From NCBI GenBank assembly GCA_011372845.1, contig DSAI01000188.1, positions 1 to 8,045 of the forward strand: 8,045 nt of DNA. The letters are read 5' to 3'. A program made the translations under genes and the position numbers. A model generated the notes under the pieces. The model searched no databases and had not been told where the DNA came from. It worked only from the letters and a program-made list of their open reading frames with translations. This stretch comes from Actinomycetota bacterium. Its GTDB lineage: Bacteria > Actinomycetota > Coriobacteriia > Anaerosomatales > Anaerosomataceae. The number at the start of each line of letters is the position of its first letter. Position 1 is the first letter of the stretch. Shown here piece after piece: positions 1 through 5,968 of this stretch.

Positions 1-1
1 A

Positions 2-715
2 CCGATCACGGCATCCATCGCCGCCCTCGAGGCCCGTCTCGCCTCAGCGGAGACCACCATCGCCGCACTCCAGACACGCCTTGCAGCCGTTGAGGCCAAC
101 AACGCGCTTCTCCTCGGCCCCTACGTGAGCGTGAACGTCGATGCCATCAACGGCATCGCCGGACCCAACATCCTCCTCACCGGCGCCAATCTCCATATCC
201 GCAGCGGGTCGGGCTCCACCGAAGGCGTCGTGAACGGCCGCGGCAACCTCATCGTGGGATATGCGGAGAACACTGAGAGCTTCCTGCGCACCGGCAGCCA
301 CACCATCGCGGTGGGCGCCAATCACGGCTGGAGGAGCTACGGCGGCCTCCTTGCCGGCTTCCAGAACCAGCTCTGGGGTCCGTACTCATCGGTGAGCGGC
401 GGCTTCCGCAGCTACGCCGAAGGAACGTACTCCAGCGTGAGCGGGGGCAGATTCAACCAGGCCGAAGGGGAAGGCTCGAGCGTGAGCGGTGGATCAGCCA
501 ACCGGGCGAGCGGTGAGCGTTCGACCGTCAGTGGCGGTAGCACCAACGTGGCCTCAGGACTCGCCTCCACGGTGAGCGGAGGAGCCACCAATACCGCCTC
601 GGGATACGCGGCAACCGTGAGCGGCGGCCATGAGAACCAGGCGGTCCACGAGTACTCCACCGTGAGCGGCGGGCTCACGGTCGTCACCTCGGCAAACGGC
701 CAGCACCTGCCGTAG
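2..715 (+). CDS. Coiled-coil / VSGG-repeat surface or fibre-like protein, 3' part (5' end outside window)
   Basis: The frame is open from the left edge (first full codon at 2) to TAG at 713-715, giving 237 visible residues, so the start lies outside the window. A GTG at 125 lies inside the frame but has no case for being the start, because the residues before it continue a regular coiled coil (pattern IAALEARLASAETTIAALQ, LAAVEANNALL). After the coiled coil comes a non-repetitive segment rich in G, N and S (about residues 42-128). Seven 15-residue units of the form S-[ST]-V-S-G-G-x(3)-[NY]-x-A-x-G follow, ending in a short tail. Such short G/N/S-rich units with a recurring hydrophobic position resemble the beta-roll head repeats of trimeric adhesins and phage or pilus-like fibres; a preceding coiled coil fits a trimeric fibre. 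I see no membrane anchor, sortase motif or S74 peptidase domain in the visible part. The exact function is not recognised. It converges on hpf, with a hairpin between them. Confidence 0.8.
   Translation, partial: PITASIAALEARLASAETTIAALQTRLAAVEANNALLLGPYVSVNVDAINGIAGPNILLTGANLHIRSGSGSTEGVVNGRGNLIVGYAENTESFLRTGSHTIAVGANHGWRSYGGLLAGFQNQLWGPYSSVSGGFRSYAEGTYSSVSGGRFNQAEGEGSSVSGGSANRASGERSTVSGGSTNVASGLASTVSGGATNTASGYAATVSGGHENQAVHEYSTVSGGLTVVTSANGQHLP
386..700 (+). repeat. Seven in-frame 45-bp coding repeats (15-aa VSGG units)
   Basis: Units start at 386, 431, 476, 521, 566, 611 and 656, each exactly 45 bases, with no insertion or deletion in the spacing. Each unit opens with a TC-rich dipeptide followed by GTG-AGC-GGC-GGC or synonymous codons (V-S-G-G); unit 4 uses GTC-AGT. 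The nine positions between VSGG cores are divergent at DNA level but keep N or Y, then A, then G at fixed spacing. The last unit degenerates (LTVVTSANG). The divergence with strict length shows selection on protein structure rather than recent DNA slippage. Confidence 0.9.
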
Positions 716-735
716 CGTACGCAGGAGCCGCATGC

Positions 736-765
736 GAAAGGGCGCGGCATCTGCCGCGCCCTTTC
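736..765. terminator. Hairpin between convergent genes, probable bidirectional terminator
   Basis: A perfect 14-bp inverted repeat: 736-749 (GAAAGGGCGCGGCA) pairs with 752-765, leaving a 2-base centre (in practice a 12- or 13-bp stem with a small loop). It begins 20 bases after the stop of the repeat protein and ends 22 bases before the stop of hpf, so it can serve transcripts from both sides. The A/T bases at its outer edges (GAAA...TTTC) give short U-rich ends, but there is no long T run. Confidence 0.75.
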
Positions 766-787
766 CGCGTTCACGCCCGCATGCATC

Positions 788-1324
788 TTATGCGGACGTG
801 ATGAGCCCGTAGTCGCCGTCGCCGCGGCGGTACAGCACGTTGGTGCCCTCCCCGTCTTCGGCCCGGAACACGAAGAAGTCGTGGCCCAGCAGCTCCATCT
901 GGAGCATGGCCTCCTCAGGGCTCATCGGCTTGCTCTCGAGCCGCTTGGTCTTCACGATCGCGGGCTCATCGGGCTCGACGGGCACGGGCGCCGGCATCGG
1001 CGCGGGCGCGCCCTTGGTGTGACGGTCGATCATCTTGGTCTTGTACTTGCGCACCTGGCGCTCGAGCTTCTCGCTCACCAGGTCGATCGCTGCGTACATG
1101 TCCGACGCCGCCTCCTTGGCGCGGATCACCGGACCCTTGGTGTAGATCGTGACCTCGGCTACCTGGCCGTTCTGGATCGAGCGGTTCCGCTCGGTGTAGA
1201 CCTCGACCTCAGCGCTCATGAGCTGGCTGTCGAGGATCTTCGCAACGCGCCCCACCTTCTCCTCGGCGTACTCGCGGATGGCAGGAGTGACGTCCATATG
1301 ACGGCCCTTCACGATCATCTGCAT
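788..1324 (-). CDS. hpf: Ribosome hibernation-promoting factor, long form
   Basis: A 178-residue cytoplasmic protein that binds the small ribosomal subunit in the decoding/tRNA region during slow growth; the long form also dimerises ribosomes into inactive 100S particles. Residues 1-104 are the S30AE/RaiA domain (MQMIVKGRHMDVTPAIREY opening, then EVEVYTE, AEVTIYTKG, AKEAASDMYAAIDLVSEKLERQ). Residues 105-124 are a Pro/Ala linker. Residues 125-178 are the C-terminal dimerisation domain (KPMSPEEAML, GHDFFVFR, NVLYRRGDGDYGLI). The start at 1324 is chosen because AAGGAGG lies 7 bases upstream; the open frame reaches 1444 but that extension has no family similarity. Length matches long HPF. It is the last minus-strand gene before the convergent repeat protein, 135 bases downstream of the ABC ATPase, with two hairpins in between, so it probably has its own promoter. 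Also called raiA/yvyD. Confidence 0.95.
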   Translation of the reverse strand: MQMIVKGRHMDVTPAIREYAEEKVGRVAKILDSQLMSAEVEVYTERNRSIQNGQVAEVTIYTKGPVIRAKEAASDMYAAIDLVSEKLERQVRKYKTKMIDRHTKGAPAPMPAPVPVEPDEPAIVKTKRLESKPMSPEEAMLQMELLGHDFFVFRAEDGEGTNVLYRRGDGDYGLITSA

Positions 1325-1362
1325 ACCGCATCCTCCTTCGAAATGGACCGGACATAGATGAA

Positions 1363-1404
1363 GATACCCGCCCCGGCCGGATTGCGGCGGCCGGTACGGG
1401 CATC
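1363..1404 (-). terminator. GC-rich hairpin upstream of hpf (terminator or leader structure)
   Basis: Arms 1363-1379 and 1388-1404 form a 17-position stem with an 8-base loop. In minus-strand RNA most positions pair, two are G-U wobbles and one is a mismatch. On the minus strand it is followed by TATCTTCATC, only weakly T-rich. It lies 39 bases upstream of the hpf start. It may be a second terminator for the transporter operon or part of the hpf leader. Confidence 0.5.
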
Positions 1405-1424
1405 TCCGCATGATCACCACAGCA

Positions 1425-1452
1425 ACGGCGCGGTGATGCCGCACCGCGCCGT
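1425..1452 (-). terminator. Probable terminator of the amino-acid ABC operon
   Basis: A perfect 11-bp inverted repeat, 1425-1435 with 1442-1452 (CGGCGCGGTG core), with a 6-base loop, beginning only 7 bases after the ATPase stop codon on the minus strand. It is followed by TTGCTGT, a weak T tract. Position and stem strength suggest intrinsic termination. Confidence 0.6.
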
Positions 1453-1459
1453 GAGCATT

Positions 1460-2224
<765 letters not shown>

Positions 2225-2233
2225 CGTCGCCCC

Positions 2234-3583
2234 CTATCGTCCGGTCTCGGGCCGCGATGCGGCGTCGTCGTCTGCGAGCGGCGCGTTGGCGCCGCGCTCA
2301 CGCGCGGCTATCGCTGCCGCAGCCACAGCCTTGCGCTCCTGCTCGTGCGCCAGGTTGTCCTCGGTGCTCTTCTCAAAGGTCACCGAACCGCCGCCCTCCG
2401 AGCGCGCCAGCCGGTTCTCGAGCTGCTGCACGAGACGACCGAGCGGGATGGTGATCACGAGATAGAAGAGCGCCGCAAGCAGATACGAGGAGACGTTGAG
2501 CGTGCTCGACGCCACCTCACGCGCCTTCATGACCATCTCGCCAAAGCCCACCGCCGCAAAGAGCGAGGTGTCTTTGAACAGCAGGATGAACTCGGACATC
2601 ATCGTGGGCAGGATCCGGCGCACGGTCTGCGGGATGATCACGTAGGTCATCGACTGCGCCGCGGTCATTCCCAGCGAGCGCGCCGCCTCGGTCTGCCCCT
2701 TGTTGATCGACTCGATGCCGGCGCGGAATATCTCCGCCATGTATGCCGAGGAGTTGAAGCTGAGCACGAGGATCACGCGCAGCCACATCGAGTTGTCCTC
2801 GCCGAAGAGCCCCGGCTGGTTGATCACGGGCAGCATCTTCACCAGCGTCTGCCAGAACGGCATCAGCGGCAGCCCGAAGAACACGATGAGGATCTGCAGG
2901 AAGATCGGCGTTCCACGGACCACGTCCACGTAGAGCGTGGCGGGCCAACGGAACCATCGCGTGCGGGCCATCTTCATGAAGGCCAGCGTGAGGCCGCCCG
3001 GGATGGCGAACGCGAACGAGATCAGCACCGCCACCAGCGAGATCGGGAACGCCCGCGCGATGATGGGGAACGCGGCTGAGATCACGTCGGGTGACGCGAA
3101 CAGGTGCGAGACCTTGGCGGCCTCCCACCAGTCGAGCGCGCCCAGGATGCCCGGCCGCCCCGAATCGAACACCACGTCCGAGCCACCCACCGTGATCACG
3201 TCGCCATCGGTGAGCGTTGGCGTTCCCTCCACGGGCACGCCGTTCAGCAAAACCGGCGTGGGGCTGGTCTCCTCGGCGGTGAGCACCCACTCGGTGTCAC
3301 GCATGCCCGCTCCCGGCGGCGTGCGCTGCATCGTGGCCGCGAGGTTCTTCTCCAGTTCGGCGAGGTCGGCCACCACGTTGGTCTGGGACCTGCCGATGGT
3401 GATCTCGTCGCGGGTGGGCGAGATCACATACACATCGTCCACGGTGCCGGTCTGGCCGCGTGGCGCGTTACGCTCGAAGAGCATCCGCGCCGGGCCTGTC
3501 ATCGTGAGCAGCAATGCAAGAAGCACCACCGCCACGACGCCCGTGATCACGTACCCAAGTGAGTTACGGAGCTTTGAGTGCAC
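2234..3583 (-). CDS. Amino-acid ABC transporter permease (HisM/GlnP type) with an N-terminal FHA-like domain
   Basis: A 449-residue membrane subunit, about twice the usual 215-240 for this family. Order: an extra transmembrane helix (about 10-29); an FHA-like domain (about 49-142) with EITIGRS at 60-66, LLNG at 112-115, LTDGDVITVGG at 124-134 and VVF at 137-139; the standard permease core (about 165-392) with the family stretch VVRGTPIFLQILIVFFGLPL (221-240), the EIFRAGI segment (284-290) and the ATPase-contact EAA loop starting EAARSLG (299-305) and reaching IPQ (317-319); and a hydrophilic cytoplasmic tail (395-449) ending in an Ala/Arg/Glu-rich stretch. HisM-type cores have five helices with the N terminus outside, so the extra helix puts the FHA-like domain on the extracytoplasmic side. 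GTG at 3583 is chosen because AGGAGG lies 5 bases upstream. It follows the permuted SBP by 123 bases and precedes the ATPase by 9. The permease call is certain; the FHA-like call rests on motif spacing, and the phosphothreonine-binding Ser and His of classical FHA domains are not visible. Confidence 0.9.
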   Translation of the reverse strand: MHSKLRNSLGYVITGVVAVVLLALLLTMTGPARMLFERNAPRGQTGTVDDVYVISPTRDEITIGRSQTNVVADLAELEKNLAATMQRTPPGAGMRDTEWVLTAEETSPTPVLLNGVPVEGTPTLTDGDVITVGGSDVVFDSGRPGILGALDWWEAAKVSHLFASPDVISAAFPIIARAFPISLVAVLISFAFAIPGGLTLAFMKMARTRWFRWPATLYVDVVRGTPIFLQILIVFFGLPLMPFWQTLVKMLPVINQPGLFGEDNSMWLRVILVLSFNSSAYMAEIFRAGIESINKGQTEAARSLGMTAAQSMTYVIIPQTVRRILPTMMSEFILLFKDTSLFAAVGFGEMVMKAREVASSTLNVSSYLLAALFYLVITIPLGRLVQQLENRLARSEGGGSVTFEKSTEDNLAHEQERKAVAAAAIAARERGANAPLADDDAASRPETGR

Positions 3584-3613
3584 GGGCCCTCCTACGATGG
3601 GCTCGGATACAGG

Positions 3614-3644
3614 TGGGGCCGGCGGTTCGTGTCCGCCGGCCCCA
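3614..3644 (-). other. Intercistronic stem-loop between SBP and permease genes
   Basis: A perfect 12-bp stem (3614-3625 with 3633-3644, GGGGCCGGCGG core) and a 7-base loop lie in the 123-base gap between the SBP stop and the permease start. There is no T run on the minus strand, so it is not a classical terminator. Such structures after the binding-protein gene commonly stabilise the upstream message or allow partial termination, giving more SBP than permease. That role is inferred from position. Confidence 0.6.
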
Positions 3645-3706
3645 GTATACCGCTCTACTCAGATAGCACGGCAGTGTTTATGCAGTGCCATCTGCCTGGT
3701 ACTCGC

Positions 3707-4603
3707 CTAGTCGGCCTTCTTGACCGCGAGCGACTGGTTGGAGTTGATGTACGGATCCGAGAAGTCCACCGACTGCTTGCGCTCGTCGGTGATCGTCATC
3801 GCGGATGCGATCATGTCGAACTCGGTGCCAGCCTGCACGCCGGTGATCAGCGCGTCGAACTTATAGCTCTTGAACTCGACGTCAACGCCGAGCTTCTCGC
3901 CGATGGCGTTCATCAGGTCGACGTCGAAGCCCACGACCTCGCCACCCTCGACGTTCTCGAACGGCGGGTAGGCGGTGTCGGAACCGACCACGATCTTGCC
4001 AGCGGTGATGAGATCCATCTCGCCAGCGGGCTGCTCGGTGACGCCGCTCTCGGCCTCAGGGTAGGACATGGGGGCCGCGCCGAACCACGTCTCGTAGATG
4101 GTGTCGTAGGTTCCGTCGGCGATAAGCTCGCCAAGCGCCCAGTTCACGGAGTCACGCAGGACCGCGTCGTCCTTGTTGAACGCGAAGCCGTAGGTCTCAT
4201 CGGTGAGGATCTCCTCAACGATGACCAGACCGCGGGTCTCGTCCTTCACGATGTCCTGGCTGATCGGCAGGTCGTTGACCACGCCGTCGACGTCGCCAGC
4301 CTGCAGCGCCGAGAAGGCAAGCAGGATGTCGTCGTACGCAACGACCTCGACGCCCTTGGTCTCCAGGTTCTCCCTGGCCCAACCCTCACCAGTGGTACCG
4401 GACTGTACGCCGACCTTGTGGCCTTCGCCGAGATCGTCAACGCCCGTGATCGCGCCTTCGGTCTCGTCGGCAGGGGCCTCGGTCTCGCTGCCCGTGTCGG
4501 TATCCGTGGTCTCCTCATCGCCCGCACAACCGCTCAGCGCGAACATGCTGAACGCCAGCGCGAGAGCCATGAAGAGAGCCAGGAACTTCTTTGACTTGCT
4601 CAT
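3707..4603 (-). CDS. Amino-acid ABC transporter substrate-binding lipoprotein, circularly permuted
   Basis: A 298-residue exported lipoprotein. Start ATG at 4603 is chosen because AAAGGAGG lies 4 bases upstream; the open frame goes 7 codons further, but those codons contain this ribosome site. Residues 1-25 are a signal peptide (MSKSKK basic end, hydrophobic core) with lipobox LSGC (Cys26). An acidic Thr/Glu/Asp linker follows (27-50). Then comes material that normally forms the SECOND half of the SBP_bac_3 domain: ITGVDDL, KVGVQSGTTGE, ALQAGDVDGVVNDLP, YGFAFNKDD, ADGTYDTIYETWFG (about 52-175). After a linker (176-198) comes the normally FIRST half: KIVVGSDTAYPPFENV, VVGFDVDLMNAIGEKLGV, DMIASAMTITDERKQSVDF, DPYINSNQSLAVKKAD (203-298), then the stop. 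The ligand residues expected for amino acids are present: Arg275 (TDER) for the carboxylate and Asp111 (NDLP) for the amino group, so the site should be functional. It heads the transporter operon. Family assignment is firm; the permuted order is seen directly. Confidence 0.93.
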   Translation of the reverse strand: MSKSKKFLALFMALALAFSMFALSGCAGDEETTDTDTGSETEAPADETEGAITGVDDLGEGHKVGVQSGTTGEGWARENLETKGVEVVAYDDILLAFSALQAGDVDGVVNDLPISQDIVKDETRGLVIVEEILTDETYGFAFNKDDAVLRDSVNWALGELIADGTYDTIYETWFGAAPMSYPEAESGVTEQPAGEMDLITAGKIVVGSDTAYPPFENVEGGEVVGFDVDLMNAIGEKLGVDVEFKSYKFDALITGVQAGTEFDMIASAMTITDERKQSVDFSDPYINSNQSLAVKKAD

Positions 4604-4669
4604 GGAGCCTCCTTTGAATGCCAAGCCGTGAGGGCTTCTCGGCGCCCCCCCTTACATCACCGGTGCATA

Positions 4670-4675
4670 AGTATA
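4670..4675 (-). promoter_or_regulatory. Candidate -10 element for the amino-acid transporter operon
   Basis: TATACT on the minus strand, 66 bases upstream of the SBP start at 4603, inside the only AT-richer patch of this intergenic region. It matches the consensus -10 at five of six positions. The best -35-like hexamer (TTCACG) is 19 bases upstream, longer than ideal, so the -35 is not convincing. It lies downstream of the second SBP's terminator, consistent with an independent transcript. Confidence 0.5.
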
Positions 4676-4738
4676 CCGCACAGCCGTATAGGAGCGTGAA
4701 TCGAGATTTGAATATCCACGGGTACGCCGGAAATATGC

Positions 4739-4770
4739 AGAGGGGTCCTACTCATGGGCAGGACCCCTCT
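4739..4770 (-). terminator. Terminator-like hairpin after the second SBP gene
   Basis: A perfect 11-bp stem, 4739-4749 (AGAGGGGTCCT) with 4760-4770, and a 10-base loop, located 24 bases past the stop codon of the SBP ending at 4795. On the minus strand it is followed by GCATATTT, a modest T content. It should separate the transcript of the second SBP from the transporter operon. Confidence 0.7.
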
Positions 4771-4794
4771 CAGAGTATGCAATCTGGGTCGATG

Positions 4795-5646
4795 CTAGCT
4801 GGTGGCGCCGTCCACAGAGACGGTTAACGCGGGCACATCGCCGAGCCATTTGCGGCGGATGGTCTCGAGCACCCCGTCTGCGGCCATGCCGTCGAGCGCG
4901 GTACGCACCGCCGCCTCGAGCTCCACGGCGTCCTTGCGCACCGAGATGCCCAGCGGCTGCGCATCGCCGAACTGCCCAGCGAAGCCCACGCCCGGATGGT
5001 CGCGTGCGATGTACGATCCCACCACCGCGTCACCGGCGACCACGTCGAGCTCACCCGCATCGAGTGCCGCTATCGCGTCCTTGAGCGTGTCGAACGACTG
5101 CACGAAGCCCTCTCCGTACTCGCCCTCGAGCTCCCAGAAGGCCGTGCTCGACGCCTGCGCGCCCACACGCATGCCGGGGATCTGCTCGGGAGTGACGGTG
5201 GCCACCACCGAAGCCGAGGTGTCATCCGAGGAGACCGCGAAGAACGCCGGCCCGCCCACGATGTAGCTGCCGGCGGTCGTGGCGTTGGCGAGCACGGCAT
5301 CGGTGATCGGCACGGCGCCCAGCATGATGTCGATCTCGCCTGAATCGAGCGCGGCGGTCATGTCGGCCGGCTTCACGTCCACAAGCTCCAGATGCAGCCC
5401 GAGCCGCTCGGCCACCGCGGCCGCCACATCCACGTCGATGCCGACCTTGGCGCCGTTGGCGGTACCGGCGAACGGCGGATACGCCATGTCAACGCCCACG
5501 CGGAGAACACCCTCCTCGGCGATCACCGGCGGTTCCACGACCGGCGCGCGCGCGGGCTCCTCCTCCGGAGCGCCGCCGCCACAGCCCACGAGGCCGACGG
5601 CGAGCGCCACCACGAGCAGGACCACCGGCAGAAGACGTGCCCTCAC
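4795..5646 (-). CDS. Second SBP_bac_3-family substrate-binding lipoprotein, canonical domain order
   Basis: A 283-residue exported lipoprotein. The start GTG at 5646 opens a clear signal peptide (VRARLLPVVLLVVALAVGLV, then GC); GGAGG lies 10 bases upstream, slightly long. The frame is open to 5724 but the additional residues do not look like part of a signal sequence. The lipobox is LVGC with Cys22, followed by a Glu/Pro/Ala linker (23-45). The SBP domain runs in the normal order: VLRVGVDMAYPPF (47-59), IDVDVAAAVAERLG (70-83), LDSGEIDIMLGAVPITD (100-116), then lobe 2 MRVGAQASST (159-168), LDAGELDVVAGD (195-206) and ADGVLETIRRKWLGD (257-270). The carboxylate-binding Arg expected after ITD(E) is replaced by Val118 (ITDAVL), although Asp206 of lobe 2 is kept, so the ligand may not be an ordinary alpha-amino acid. 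No permease or ATPase of its own is present; it may use the adjacent transporter or one elsewhere. Confidence 0.9.
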   Translation of the reverse strand: MRARLLPVVLLVVALAVGLVGCGGGAPEEEPARAPVVEPPVIAEEGVLRVGVDMAYPPFAGTANGAKVGIDVDVAAAVAERLGLHLELVDVKPADMTAALDSGEIDIMLGAVPITDAVLANATTAGSYIVGGPAFFAVSSDDTSASVVATVTPEQIPGMRVGAQASSTAFWELEGEYGEGFVQSFDTLKDAIAALDAGELDVVAGDAVVGSYIARDHPGVGFAGQFGDAQPLGISVRKDAVELEAAVRTALDGMAADGVLETIRRKWLGDVPALTVSVDGATS

Positions 5647-5670
5647 GGCTCCACTCCCTCCAAACGGCTC

Positions 5671-5700
5671 GCCGTCCGCGAATGGACCACGGACGACGGC
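5671..5700 (-). other. Hairpin between the structured RNA and the second SBP gene
   Basis: GCCGTC (5671-5676) can pair with GACGGC (5695-5700); alternatively GTCCG (5674-5678) pairs with CGGAC (5690-5694). The two foldings exclude each other in part. It ends about 10 bases before the GGAGG site of the SBP gene. It could be the weak 3' terminator of the upstream RNA or an SBP leader hairpin; no T tract is present. Confidence 0.35.
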
Positions 5701-5716
5701 GTACCGTACGAATCTA

Positions 5717-5961
5717 GCTTCCACCCGGCTGACCTGGTCTTTGACCCCACACTCGCATACCGGGACTTCCGCAAGGCATGGCCTCGCTACCGGTCCTCTC
5801 GCTCCGGGCGACCTCTCGGCTGCCCGGAACGGTACGACTTACCCCTAAGGCACGCCATGCTCACGACGAGGCTTGGCCTCGCGCTTACGTGGATCCTTTT
5901 GGCCGCGCCTACCATGGACTAAGACGCTTGCGCGTCCGCAACCACAGACCCGGGTGGAAGC
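5717..5961 (-). ncRNA. Large structured RNA, probable raiA-type ncRNA
   Basis: The 349-base gap between comF and the second SBP has no plausible gene, but the minus strand folds well. A perfect 12-bp closing helix joins 5950-5961 with 5717-5728 (GCTTCCACCCGG and its complement), enclosing about 220 bases. Inside are hairpins: a GACGC stem with a GCAA tetraloop (about 5922-5935); CGAGGC-CAA-GCCTCG (about 5867-5881); CCGGGC (5822-5827 with 5804-5809) capped by an inner CC-GAGA-GG with a GNRA loop; and a two-part arm, 5790-5794 with 5759-5763 enclosing 5781-5787 with 5771-5777. An extended -10 sits exactly 7 bases before the first base of the closing helix. Size, several GNRA-capped arms, and position directly downstream of comF on the same strand fit the raiA motif RNA of Firmicutes and Actinobacteria, which I recall as typically lying between comFC and raiA/hpf. 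I could not compare with the covariance model. That it is a structured RNA is well supported; the family name is less sure. Confidence 0.72.
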
Positions 5962-5968
5962 AAGGAGA

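Noticed and set aside
386..700. CRISPR or DNA satellite
   Set aside because: The 45-bp units are in-frame codons with a conserved protein pattern and variable DNA; there are no identical direct repeats with spacers.
1325..1444. Longer hpf reading frame starting at 1444
   Set aside because: The strong AAGGAGG site and the family N terminus (MQMIVKGRHMDV) place the start at 1324; the extension overlaps the two hairpins.
3584..3706. Remnant of a second SBP lobe after the permuted SBP (tandem duplication leftover)
   Set aside because: The gap translates to nothing like an SBP lobe and is occupied by the GC-rich hairpin; no pseudogene remnant is visible.
2345..3710. Long plus-strand open frames opposite the permease
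   Set aside because: They are His/Arg/Glu-rich or Ser/Thr-rich mirror frames of a high-GC gene, with no family features and no ribosome sites.
3578..4594. 338-codon plus-strand open frame opposite the permuted SBP
   Set aside because: The minus-strand frame carries a full lipoprotein signal and family motifs; the plus frame is an antisense shadow.
4604..4624. Upstream ATG for the permuted SBP at 4624
   Set aside because: The extra seven codons contain the AAAGGAGG ribosome site for the ATG at 4603, and the signal peptide is typical from 4603.
5717..5745. SRP RNA-like string CAGGTCAG...CCGGGTGGAAGC in the structured RNA
   Set aside because: The conserved SRP loop (GGAAGGAAGCAGC) is absent, and the string forms the closing helix of a larger fold.
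5746..5756. A short GGTC-AAA-GACC hairpin as a separate regulatory site
   Set aside because: It lies inside the structured RNA and is most simply one of its arms or an alternative pairing.
5717..5961. RNase P RNA or tmRNA
   Set aside because: The conserved P4 strings (GAGGAAAGTCC, ACAGAAA) and the tmRNA tRNA-like ends are not found, despite a faint GGAAGTCC resemblance.
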